Source: Tethya wilhelma (lineage: Eukaryota; Porifera; Demospongiae; Tethyida; Tethyidae). Taken from it: a stretch of DNA of 64,000 bases. Shown here one piece after another: positions 25,145 through 36,700 of the stretch (the first letter of the stretch is position 1; each line of letters starts with the position of its first letter). The DNA lies in assembly GCA_964030475.1 (NCBI GenBank), contig CAXIPT010000001.1, positions 14,884,769 through 14,948,768 on the forward strand. The letters are read 5' to 3'. The notes beneath the pieces were generated by a model. The model ran no database searches and was not told the origin of the DNA. It worked only from the letters and a program-made list of their open reading frames with translations. A program made the position numbers and the translations under genes.

Positions 25145-28100
25145 ATGGATCAAGACGTGGCTAGACGACTGTTTACAGAGGGGGCGTCGCTGGTACTCCT
25201 AGATGTACCTGAAGGAACAGAATTTGGCATTGACTACAACTGCTGGACTGTAGGTCCAAAGTTCAAGGGAGTGAAGATGATACCACCTGGATTTCACTTC
25301 GTGTTTTACAGGTAGAGTATATCTTATATATAACCATCATTCACCATGTGCTTTTGCAATGAACACAGTGCAGTGAACAAGGAAGCACAAGCTGCTCCAA
25401 GAACTGGATTTTTTCACTTCTTCAAGCGGCAAGAGGTTAGTATGATATAATAAAGCTAGAGCCAGGCTAATTATTTGAGTACTGACTCACCAGGTAGTTG
25501 TCAAGCACTGGAATCCAGTGACCGAAGACATTACAGGAGAAGACATCACTGCAGAGACTATTGATAGGATAACATCGGGTACAGTACATTGTTTACACAT
25601 TGTGGTTTGTAATGGAATTCGTCAGCATATTGCATTCCTTTCTAAACCCACAAGCATTTCGTACAAGTAGGTTGCATATATAAAGGCTAGCTGAGCCATT
25701 GAATTCAGCTTTGCGCAGTGGCAGTACCATAGCCAATGAGGTTTAACCGAGGCGTGGTTATTGCTGATTGAAAACTTATCCCAATATCCCGCGTTGACGA
25801 CGTGAAAGACCGTCGGCTTCGCAATTTTTGGAGGCCACTACGGTGGTTGCTTCTCAAACAAACAGTAAAATAAGAAATCACTTCTAGATCCCCTGTGTGA
25901 CATGTTGTGCCCCTGTTCATTGAAATCACAGTAACAATAGTGATTAATCTAGTCAAATCTCTTCATTCAGTTGGAAGCTTCTGTGTCAGTGTGGTTTGGT
26001 TTGCCAAGAACTTGTGGCTAGTTGCTGATAATATTATTAGTATTACGTACCTGATAGGAAGATAAATGTTTGATGCAGACTTGCCCTTGTTTTGTTTTCA
26101 TGCTGATATTATGATGTAAGTTTCATCATTCCTATGACAGCCACTAGCCCGTAATACATAAAGTATCTAGTTAAAAAAAACACCTAAAAGCTCAAGCTCC
26201 TGATAGTGTTTGGAGAGATCAATTGAGAAACCCACAAGTATTTCATAGTAGTGGTGTGCATATAAGAGGGTGTTCTTCCCAAGAAAGGTCAGCTTTGCGC
26301 AGTGGCAGTACCATAGCCAATGAGGTCTAACCGAGGCGTGGTTATTGCTGATTGAAAACTTATCCCAATATCCCGCGTTGACGACGTGAAAGACCGTCGG
26401 CTTCGCAATTTTTGGAGGCCACTACGGTGGTTGCTTCTCAAACAGGAAAATCACTCTTCTGTGTGACAATGTAGCATGTGTTGTCCTGTGGCAACTGCAG
26501 TGCAAAATTCGGTAAATACTTTCATGTCAGAATATTCATGAAGGAGGAGGAGCCTGGGAACGAGGCTATGGCTAGTTGTTGATAATTATTGATTGCTATA
26601 GTATAATGCACGTTCTTGTTTTCATGCTGATATTATGGTCCTATGAAACAACTTAACATGCATTTTTGCTGGTCCAAATTTTTGTGGTATTGGTCATTTC
26701 AGCAAGAAGTCAAATTTTCAGGGTTTAATTTTGGTAGTCTTGCACAAAAAAAAACAACCAACCCTGAAAAGCTTCTGATTATGTTTGGTTGAAAAACCCA
26801 CAAGTATTTTGTAGCAGTGGTGTGTATATAAGAGAATGTTCTTCCCAGCGAAGGTCAGCTTTGCGCAGTGGCAGTACCATAGCCAATGAGGTCTAACCGA
26901 GGCGTGGTTATTGCTGATTGAAAACTTATCCCAATATCCCGCGTTGACGACGTGAAAGACCGTCGGCTTCGCAATTTTTGGAGGCCACTACGGTGGTTGC
27001 TTCTCAAACAAACAGGAAACAACACTAAAGTTAATTATGTGGTAATTTATACATTCTTACGATACAGGATTGAAGGATTTGGATCAGTATCTTGGTGCCT
27101 ATCCCTATGACACCTTAAAGAAGTGGGTCTCACTGACCAGTCATGTCACAGAGGAGTTGATGGTGAAGTGAGTGTAATATATTATAGCAGGTGCTATTGT
27201 AAAGCTTTGGTTTAACTTGGGTTAATAACTACTCCTGTTCAGACTTCAGCCTTCCAGTGGTTGTATCTCATCTGTGACTCAAGTTGTCGAACCAGAGACA
27301 ACAGCTAACAAGCTGAAGCAGTCTGGTATGTCAGCAGATATGGGGCTGTCTTGTGGTGTGTATGATGATAAGTTCTTCCTCCCTTTAGATGTATCCCAGG
27401 AGATGGGTGAACCATCGAGTGAAAAGGAATCAAGTGATACGAAATTTACTCCTGGGGGTATATTTGCAGGGGTGGGGGAATTCCCTCCCACCAGAGAGGA
27501 CAGAACAGACAGACCAGTTCTTGAGAAACTAAAGTTGAATTACAAGCCAGATGCAGCGTTGAGGTAAGGTTCATCGTGAAGGTGCATACTGATGTATTAT
27601 TAACTGTTGATACAATTATGCTACCAGATTTTCTGAGATCCCAAAGCAGAAGTATCCTGATGGTGCTACTCCAGCTCAAATCTCCCATCACAACATGGAT
27701 TTGAGCTACTCACTAGAGTTGATGCTTGGATCTGAATACAAGCAAAGTATGTAATTTACCCCTAGCAATACTGTGATTCACGTTGCGTTTGACACTTCCT
27801 CTTTCTTTGTAGATGAGAAAGACATACTTGGAGAACTCCAGTTTAGCTTTGTTTGTTTCTTGTTAGGACATGGTAAGGGAAGCTTAATTTTAATGCGCAT
27901 GCATTGTTCAGTTGTTTGATTTGTGTCACAAATTTGCATGCTGCAGTGTACAATGCTTTTGAGCACTGGAAAAAGTTGGTGCATCTCCTCTGTTCATCTG
28001 AAGATGCTCTGATCACACACACTGAACTATTTAGTAGCTTTATATGTAAGTTGGACTTGAGTATATGAAGTGATAGGTTCTTGTAGCTATGTGCAGCATT

Positions 28101-29376
28101 ATGTATGACATTGTATTGATCTTTGTTGCAGCTGTCCTGCATTTTCAACTGAAGGAAGTTCCAGATGATTTCTTTGTCGATATTGTATCCAGAAACAATT
28201 TCCTTACTATCACACTTCAGGTAATTAGAGAACATTCANGTCAGCAGATATGGGGCTGTCTTGTGGTGTGTATGATGATAAGTTCTTCCTCCCTTTAGAT
28301 GTATCCCAGGAGATGGGTGAACCATCGAGTGAAAAGGAATCAAGTGATACGAAATTTACTCCTGGGGGTATATTTGCAGGGGTGGGGGAATTCCCTCCCA
28401 CCAGAGAGGACAGAACAGACAGACCAGTTCTTGAGAAACTAAAGTTGAATTACAAGCCAGATGCAGCGTTGAGGTAAGGTTCATCGTGAAGGTGCATACT
28501 GATGTATTATTAACTGTTGATACAATTATGCTACCAGATTTTCTGAGATCCCAAAGCAGAAGTATCCTGATGGTGCTACTCCAGCTCAAATCTCCCATCA
28601 CAACATGGATTTGAGCTACTCACTAGAGTTGATGCTTGGATCTGAATACAAGCAAAGTATGTAATTTACCCCTAGCAATACTGTGATTCACGTTGCGTTT
28701 GACACTTCCTCTTTCTTTGTAGATGAGAAAGACATACTTGGAGAACTCCAGTTTAGCTTTGTTTGTTTCTTGTTAGGACATGGTAAGGGAAGCTTAATTT
28801 TAATGCGCATGCATTGTTCAGTTGTTTGATTTGTGTCACAAATTTGCATGCTGCAGTGTACAATGCTTTTGAGCACTGGAAAAAGTTGGTGCATCTCCTC
28901 TGTTCATCTGAAGATGCTCTGATCACACACACTGAACTATTTAGTAGCTTTATATGTAAGTTGGACTTGAGTATATGAAGTGATAGGTTCTTGTAGCTAT
29001 GTGCAGCATTATGTATGACATTGTATTGATCTTTGTTGCAGCTGTCCTGCATTTTCAACTGAAGGAAGTTCCAGATGATTTCTTTGTCGATATTGTATCC
29101 AGAAACAATTTCCTTACTATCACACTTCAGGTAATTAGAGAACATTCACAGACTAGATTATCTAGTATAATCTTATCAGTGTGATCGTGAGAATGCATGT
29201 ATGTAACTATCTACTTTTTGCAGAGCTTCTTCTCAAGTCTAGAAAGTTCTAACGATCAGATTGACAAGAACTTGGTGAGAAGAGGGCTGCACTTTAGGGA
29301 GAGTCTCACCAAGAGATACAAGTGGGACTTCTCATCAGAACCAGATGAGTACGCCCCTACAGTTGTTGACACATAA
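25145..29376 (+). CDS. AAR2: AAR2 splicing factor homologue (U5 snRNP assembly factor)
   Basis: Aar2 binds Prp8 and escorts the U5 snRNP during assembly. Exons: 25145-25311, 25369-25435, 25494-25578, 27068-27167, 27243-27563, then about 27628-27746 and onward to 29376. Diagnostic stretches are [140 protein letters not shown] and a C-terminal [19 protein letters not shown], all typical of the family. The start agrees with the conserved N-terminus. Intron 3 (25579-27067) hosts three U4 snRNA genes. An exact 909-bp duplication across n28239 repeats part of exon 5 and the next four exons; removing one copy restores an ordinary AAR2. Identity is secure. Confidence 0.95.
25644..25685 (+). promoter_or_regulatory. 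PSE-like and TATA-like elements of U4 copy 1
   Basis: AAACCCACAAGCATTTCGTA at about -63 to -44 and CATATATAAAG at about -32 relative to the U4 5' end. The same two blocks precede all three copies at the same distances, as expected for a snRNA promoter with proximal sequence element and TATA-like box. Confidence 0.75.
25707..25855 (+). ncRNA. U4 spliceosomal snRNA, copy 1
   Basis: Starts AGCTTTGCGCAGTGGCAGTA and continues with AGCCAATGAGG and GAGGCGTGGTTATTGCTGA (5' stem-loop), TTGAAAACTT, a central region, an Sm site AATTTTTGG near 25823 and a 3' stem-loop around CCACTACGGTGG. Relative to human U4 the 5' stem changes UCG/CGA to CCA/UGG, a compensatory change that keeps pairing. Copy 1 differs from copies 2 and 3 at one base (GGTTTAACC against GGTCTAACC). 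It lies on the host strand in AAR2 intron 3. The 3' end is approximate. Confidence 0.96.
26228..26268 (+). promoter_or_regulatory. PSE-like and TATA-like elements of U4 copy 2
   Basis: AAACCCACAAGTATTTCATA followed by CATATAAGAG, at the same distances from the RNA start as in copies 1 and 3. Confidence 0.75.
26291..26439 (+). ncRNA. U4 spliceosomal snRNA, copy 2
   Basis: Same U4 landmarks as copy 1: 5' end AGCTTTGCGCAGTGGC, 5' stem-loop, Sm site AATTTTTGG and 3' stem-loop. It starts 584 bp after copy 1 and has GGTCTAACC in the 5' stem-loop. No disabling change is visible. Confidence 0.96.
26549..26572. mobile_element. Single end of the TAGCCTCGTTCCCAGG element
   Basis: GAGCCTGGGAACGAGGCTA, matching one arm end of the element at 21829-21911. 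No partner arm is seen nearby, so it is a truncated remnant between U4 copies 2 and 3. Confidence 0.6.
26794..26834 (+). promoter_or_regulatory. PSE-like and TATA-like elements of U4 copy 3
   Basis: AAACCCACAAGTATTTTGTA followed by GTATATAAGAG, with spacing as for the other two copies. Confidence 0.75.
26857..27005 (+). ncRNA. U4 spliceosomal snRNA, copy 3
   Basis: Identical to copy 2 over the RNA as far as read. It starts 566 bp after copy 2 and ends about 62 bp before AAR2 exon 4. All U4 landmarks are intact. Confidence 0.96.
27330..29148. repeat. Exact 909-bp tandem duplication inside AAR2, joined by n28239
   Basis: 27330-28238 and 28240-29148 are identical at an offset of 910, introns included, with a single n between. 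A real duplication would put a second, out-of-context set of exons into AAR2. The n and the zero divergence point to unmerged overlapping contig ends. Confidence 0.92.
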
Positions 29377-29872
29377 TGATTTTACAGTATGCATGTATAT
29401 TTGAATTTTTCTTCTATAATTGTATGGCTGGCCACGTGCACATTCTTTTCAAATTATTGTAATATTGTTAAGAAAACTGTGAAAAAGCCAAAAATACAAG
29501 CCACCCTAGACAAATGTACAGGTATACCATGGCAAGGTCTCATGCAGCAACTGTATGTTATTGTTATAGTTCGAGATCAAAGTTAATCATTCTTGATTCT
29601 TGTTGTTATTCATCACTGCACTCGACAACACCGGTAGATAATGTAGCATCTCCAGACCCACTTGACTTTGAAGCAGGAACCTACATTAATTTTAAAATGG
29701 GGGAAGAAGAGTATATATAATATATTATCATTGCTCATTATAAGGTTACCTCTTCCTTGTTGGGGCTCTCATTCATTACAAAGAAGACTGGGTTTGTGCC
29801 CTGAAAATAAACCAATTATTAAACTTTTCACTTTCGTAGACCTCTAGTGTGAGCGTAAAATTTATCATTACA
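29377..29872. other. AAR2 3' flank
   Basis: AT-rich sequence between AAR2 and the receptor fragment. AATAAA-like motifs occur near 29803. No gene is recognised. Confidence 0.4.
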
Positions 29873-30483
29873 CACCATCTTATTCTCTCCACGATCGTTA
29901 TCAATCTCTCTCTCTAGCTCTTTTATTCTCTTCTCCAAAGCAGCAATGACCATCTTGTTGTCGTCTGTGGCATCCAAAACGGCNTGGTATACTCTGACTA
30001 AACCTTTGCAGATAACCAGATCATTTTTAGTGACCAAATATTTTGTATATAGCCTGCCAGTCCAGACATCCACGGTTAATTAATGTTAGCTAGATTGTCA
30101 TGTATATGACAAATTAATGTATTGTATTGCTTGGGTGCCAAGAGATAAGCACCTTGGTGTCTTTTCATTACCCTCAGCATCGATCTGCATCTAGGATTTT
30201 GAATAGGGGGTTCTAATCAATATGCGCACAAAGCACTCAATTTTTTTGCCAATAGCCATGCCCACTTCAGGTCGTAAAGCCCTGCCCCTTTAGTGCAGAT
30301 TGTACACCAGGGCAGACAAGGCAAAATGATTTAAGAGGCTGACAGTTACTAGTAAATTATTAGTTAGATGGGCTAACCTTTGGCACAAAGATGAAAGTCA
30401 GTACCACTGTGGTGGCAGTGGTGATCCCAAGGCCATATGTTCCTCCATCGATGTTAATGTAGTTACGTGCAGCTAAAATTTTA
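29873..30483 (-). pseudogene. Third GABA-B-like receptor fragment: TM7 and coiled coil only
   Basis: On the minus strand about 30378-30483 reads as a splice-bounded exon for a last transmembrane helix ending TTATTVVLTFIFVPK. A second exon around n29984 reads LVRVY and then MVIAALEKRIKELEREIDND, the cytoplasmic coiled coil that follows TM7 in the two receptors at 14.6-24.8 kb. Nothing corresponding to TM1-6 or the ligand-binding domain is found to the right, where plus-strand EGF exons begin at 30761. It is either a decayed duplicate or a piece of a gene broken by assembly; I cannot tell which. Confidence 0.7.
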
Positions 30484-30760
30484 CCAGAACAAGGCCTGAA
30501 TCAGATAAAAAACGGCAAGAAAGAACCTGGCAGAAACTATATTATATTTCACAAAAGGCTGATACCGTATAGTGACAAATTTCACGCAAAAAAAACCCCT
30601 TTTTTTTTCAAAAGTGTATTTTAGGGACTTAAAAATTTATAATTTTCCATATCTATACTCACTCAAAATGACCAAGTTTTATACCTTTGTACAGAGAGAA
30701 AACTTTGCTTTTCACTGACAATGTTTTCTTGCTCACTATGCTGAACTCATTTCTCTGTAG
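30484..30760. other. Spacer before EGF exons with TACCGTATA remnant
   Basis: AT-rich. TACCGTATAGTGACAAATTT near 30568 resembles one end of the MITE at 18711-18926. No coding sequence is seen. Confidence 0.4.
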
Positions 30761-33700
30761 ATATTGATGAATGTGAACTTAAGTATCATAACTGTCATGA
30801 GAATGCCACTTGTAGTGATCTGCCTGGCTCTTTTAAATGTCATTGTAAAGATGGCTTCCATGGAGATGGATTGACATGCACTCCAATAGGTATATATATA
30901 TACACACACATTAGTGTAACACATGGCTTATGATCATCATGATTATTGTATTTTATTGTACCACTTAGCTAAACCACAATAATAGTCATCATGAAAATAT
31001 TGGAAATAATTATTGTCAGAATCATGATTGCGTATTGGATTTATTTTGGCGGTAACACTTCCAGTATAGTACGCTGTATTACACATGTGCGGTACAAAAA
31101 TGACTGATTGGCATATTTAGTATTGAATTAACCACCAATCCACCAATTTTTTGTTCTATATAATAGCAAACACATTAATATTATAGATTTGTAATTTTAG
31201 TTCCAGATTTATGCGACCAGATCACTGTGACTCAACCAGGAGGTGATAACTTTACATGTGCCTGTAATTTTGGGTATAGGCTTGACTTTGACTTGATATC
31301 TTGCATTGGTAGGTCCAGGATAAAAATCATGTGTTAAAATTTGACTGTCATGATTTTGTATGCAGACATTGATGAGTGTGAAACGTCAATGTTCTCTGAC
31401 TGTAATGAAAATGCCACTTGTGTCAACACCAATGGCAGCTTCAGATGTATCTGTAATGATGGTTTTTATGGCAATGGAAAAATATGTTTAGGTATGATAA
31501 TTTAGGTGTACATGACATTGTGTGCAGTTTATCATACATACGGTAGTACGTATAGTAGGAATAGGGCGAATGTCCCATAGGCACAATACAAAATGTTTAT
31601 GATCATAAAAATCTAACAACTTGAAACAAAATTGAGTCTTCAAACTTGCTCACAGTCTCTAACTGACAGATTTCCAATTGTATGCAAGACCTAAAACTCA
31701 CAGAACCTTTCCTCAGCACTCGTAGAGAGAGCTAGTGGGAAGCCACAATAGTGCTATTTTTGTTCATCTAACTTACGTACGTACTTCCTAACTGACTTAC
31801 TTGAAAAGCATTTCCAGAGAACCAGAAAGTGTTGAGCCAACTTTGACAGCACAAAGTAACTCCTTTTCATAGGTACTACATTCCTTGATACTCGTTTTCA
31901 TCACAAATAAGCCTAAACAAAAACTAGAAAGCTTTGAAACTGAGAGTATAAATTCATGTACTTCAATGTAGCCATTTTCCTGTAGAGTTCAAAGGTCATT
32001 AATTATCCACTTAGAGTTTAAACTTAGAGTATAAATTCATGTACTTCAATGTAGCCATCTTCTTGTAGGTAGAGTTCAAAGGTCATCCACGTGGCATTAA
32101 ACGCGCATGCGCATAAGCTGCTCTAGCAGCCAATGTAGTTGCTTCACAGATAACCGTCAAGCTTTTTATAGGGACTAACCAGTCTCTGATAGTCTCTTCA
32201 CTGTAGTGTTGAAAAAAGTGAATGAACAAGTAGTAAAAATTTCAAAAAAATAAGCAGTGTAGGAATGGGCAGTGCATTATAAAGTATTGGAACAAGGAAT
32301 GGTCCCAATTTCGGCACATGACTACTTCATTTTTGTGCCCAAGACTTGGCTGGTATTAATCTAATCATGCATGCTATACTTTATTCCACTTTTTAGCCAA
32401 GTGATAAGATTGGCAGGAATTTGAACCATGTGATAAAAATTAATGTGATACTGATAATTTATTCAAGTACAGATCATTCTTTGAACCATTTACGACAATA
32501 ATAGCTATGCATGAGGGATAAAAATGAAAATGAAGTAGTCATGTGCCGAAATTGGGACCATTCCTTGTTCCAATACTTTTTAATGCACTGCCCATTCCTA
32601 CACTGCTTATTTTTTTGAAATTTTTACTATTCTATACTGAGTCTCACAATTCTTACAGATATTGATGAATGTGCTTATGGTCTTCACAATTGTCCTGGCA
32701 ACAGTACTTGTATCAACAATCTAGGGGGTTTCAGTTGTGAGTGTAATGACAACTTCTCTGACGATGGAAATGGAATGTGCACAGGTAACTGTTACACATT
32801 ACCCTACCGGAAGTCCAAGTATCAATTTGCCTATGCGTTTTCAAGAGGAGGTGTGTGGCGAACACACAAAGACAAGGCCCTGGGCCTAAGGACTGGAGAA
32901 ATAGAGTTTTTAAAGTCAAGAAGTGTTCTTACACTGCAAGGCAACCAGTGGCTGGAAAATTTGTAAAGAGCACCCTTTTCTGACTGCCAAACCGCTGACA
33001 ATCATGATCGTCACGCAATCGTGATCACGAGAGATTAGAACTAAGCCAGTCCTCTTGTATACTTGCTAGGCAGATGCAGGGATAGTTAGACTGTGCAGCA
33101 ATGGCATAGCTTTCAATAGTTAGACACCAAGCTGTGAAAAAAGCCTTAGACGAACGGCAAAATTCAATTTGCTAATAGAGTATAAGCTATCAATTTTCGG
33201 CCACATCAATTATCAGACGCCGTCTCTGACTTGCCTGTAGATGCTACTGCTTCGACACTACTACCACAAGATAGCCCATGAAAAATTACCTAGGGTTATG
33301 CAAACTTCAAGCCCCACCCACTTACTATAAGGCTTGCTGGCGGCGAAAAAGTGGTGTGTCCAAAATAACCTAAATTCAGACAAAATTATCATATTTTGAA
33401 TGGCAGCTCTAACAGACTTAAAAACTTATTCCAGAGCTACCAAATCTGGAAATCAAGAAGTTCAGTCTTCCTGCTACTAATAATCCAAGAGAGGGCCTAG
33501 TTGCAGCTAGCACTGTCGATAAACTAAGCTGAAATATCATTGAGGTTGAGTGATCAAATTTCGGATGCCAATTACATTATTTTTGGTGGACTTATAGGCA
33601 GCTACTGAGTAGGCAAGCAAGTTTTGAGTAGATATACATGTAGAAGAGCTTACAGTTAGCTTCTATATGCAGTTTGAAGTTGCTGTGGCCATTTTCATGT

Positions 33701-36700
33701 CAGTAGTTCATGAATATACACAATCGTAACTACAGACCATACCTATATATATGTAGTCTCACTAGTACTAGCCAGACTCCCTGCAAGGAAAGGGAGCTAG
33801 AGTCTAGTGAATTGGCACATACTACTTTTTGTTCCCTGTTACCAGAATCTGGTGACGCTATATATATCTAAAGCTGTAGTACACATTATGGTTGTTACCA
33901 GATTCTAGTAACAGGGAACTTTCCTTGCAGAGAATCTGGTTAGCGAGACTAACCGATATGGGTGCGACTTGGAAATACTATAATAATATATTATATATCT
34001 AGCAAAATATCGGGCAAAGCAACATCAAACTATAATATAATATTATACAGAAACTAAAGATAAGCTGTTCTACATGTATATCTACTCCAAACTCGCTTGC
34101 CCTCCCAGTAGCTGCTTAAATCCACCAAAAACCGTGATATTGGCGTCCGAAATTTGACAACTCGACCTCAATAATATTTCGGCTTAGTTTATAGACAGTA
34201 CTAGTTGCAACTAGGGAATATTAGTAGCAAGAAGACTGAACTTCTTAATTTCCAGATTTGGTATATAGCTAGCTCTGGCATAATTTTGTAAGTCTCTTTG
34301 AGCTGCCATTCGAAATATGATAATTTTGTCTGAATTTAGGTTATTTCGGACACACCACTTTAATTTTTCGCCGCCAGCAAGCCTTATAGTAAGTGAGTGG
34401 GGCTTGAAGTTTGGGTTTCGAAATACGATAATCTTGTCCCATTTTAGGTTATTTCGGAGACACCCCTTTTTCAAGCACCAGGAAGCCTTATAGTAAGTGG
34501 GTGGGGCTTGAAGTTTGCACACTCCTAGGTAATTTTTCATGGACTATCTTGTGGTAGTAGTCTCGAAGCAGTAGCATCAATAGATATACAGGCAAGTCAG
34601 AAACGGCGTCCGATAATTAATGTGGCCGAAAATTGATGGCTTACTCTACTACTCTTTCGTAGTGCAACTTAGTCTTAGGCTAAGTTTTTTCCACAGCCTT
34701 TCTGCATGTAAGCTTGAAGCTTGCAATGAGCCTGCAATAAGCTACCAAAAGCCTAAAAGAAGCAACTTTTTGAGATGTCTTTGTAAATAAAAAAGAAAAG
34801 GGCGTAGCTACTTAGCATTATTGTGATAGGCATTTTTAGTATTATGTGCATCACTTACATTATGTAATTGTGTCACTTCCAGTAGTGTAGGCGAATTTAT
34901 ACATAGGCGAAATGTTATGAAACCGTTCCAAGAACTATAAGATAAGCCTCAAAATAACCTGTACATGGATCGCCATACAGGGAAAGGCATTACCTACGAG
35001 AAATTTTCTGTATGACAAGCATGTACAAAACTTTAGCTTACCTTTCTGTCTATGTGTTATAGCAAAATTTTGAGATTAGTCAGCTTATAAGTGAGAGAGA
35101 ACATCAAATAATTAATCATTTTCCAAAGAAACCAAGTTTGTTGGTTCATGAAGAAGAAGAAGAAGAAGAAGAAGAAGAAGAAGAAGAAGAAGAAGAAGAA
35201 GAGGAGGAGGAGGAAAAGGAAGAGAAAGATGAAGAAGAAGATGGAGGGCCATGTTTTAGGGCTCATTATTTTGAAAGATAAAGAGCTATAATTATAGTAG
35301 CTTAAGAAGCCTTTTAGTACCAAGCGTACAGTTTTTGCAGAGTTATTCGCATTGAATATTTGTATTGCACTAATCTTAAGTCTCTAAATCCTTGATACTC
35401 AACCTGCAAACCTTCCATAAAAATGTCCAGTCAGCAAGAATATAGGCCTAACGTAACATAGGCGAAATGACTGTAGGTGAAACGTTACCAAACCCTTTGA
35501 ACTTATTGTACCTAGAATCTATTTCTCTACTAGCAAGAGCTTACCTCCTTGAGTCCATTTGCTGTTTTCTGGATCTTCTTTCTTAGCTACTTGCTTCTCA
35601 CTAAATGATTTTTAGCCCCCACGTGGCTGGCAGTGCCAAAATTGAGACATGCCTTGTTCCAATACTTTTTACAGCACTGCCCATTCCTACACTGCTTATT
35701 TTTTGAAATTTTTACTACTTGTTCATTCACTTTTTTCAACACTGCAGTAATGAAGACTATTAAAGACTGGTTAGTCCCTACAAAAACCTTGAGTAGCAGC
35801 TTTATGCTAGAGTAATTAATGCGCATACGTGCATGCACTAAATGCCACGTGGAGGGATAATGATGTGACCCTTGAACTCTACCTACAGGAAGATTGCTAA
35901 GTTTCAAAGCTTTCTAGTTTTTGTTGAGGCTTATTTGTAATGAAAATGAGTATCAAGGAACGCAGTTCCCTTGAAAAGGACTTACCTTGTGCTGTCAAAG
36001 TTGGCTCACCACTTTCTGGTTCTCTGGAAACCGTGTTCAATTAATACGTACTGACGTAAGTATACGTACGTTAGGAGAACAAAAATGGCACAATTGTGGC
36101 TTCCCACTAGCACTCTCTACGAGTGCCCAGTGAAGTTTCTGTGAGTTTCAGGCCTTGCATGCAGTTGGTAATCTGTTGGAGAGAGCCTTTGAGCAAGTTT
36201 GAGGGCTCAGTTAATTTTGTTTTGCTAGATTTTTATGGTGATAAACATTTTGTATTAGGTCTATGAGACATGTGGCCCATTCCTACTATACAAAATTAGT
36301 AATGTAGGAATGGGCAGTGCAGTAAAAAGTATTGGAACAAGGCATGTCTCAAATTCGGCACATGACTACTTCATTTTTATTCTTGATCCCTCATAAGGAT
36401 CCTAAGTGTGACGTAATGCAATGATGTGTACAATAGTGCTGTAGGTTATTATTGCATTGGTTCAAATTCCCAGTATTAATCAGTAGGCTAAGCTCTGGAG
36501 CAAAATAACTTAAACTGGACTGCCAGGCGAGAGTTGGGTACAAAAATGAAGTAGTCATGTGCCGAATTTGAGACATGCCTTGTTCCAATACTTTTTACTG
36601 CACTGCCCATTCCTACATTACTAATTTTNNNNNNNNNNNNNNNNNNNNNNNNNNNNNNNNNNNNNNNNNNNNNNNNNNNNNNNNNNNNNNNNNNNNNNNN

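Noticed and set aside
25705..25956. Minus-strand open frame over U4 copy 1
   Set aside because: It is antisense to a clear U4 snRNA and recurs only because the RNA does.
27330..29148. A genuine tandem exon duplication in AAR2
   Set aside because: Zero divergence with a single n between copies and disruption of a conserved protein make an assembly cause far more likely.
32775..32966. Short open frame after the fourth EGF exon
   Set aside because: It starts in the last bases of the exon and runs into intronic sequence; no conserved motif.
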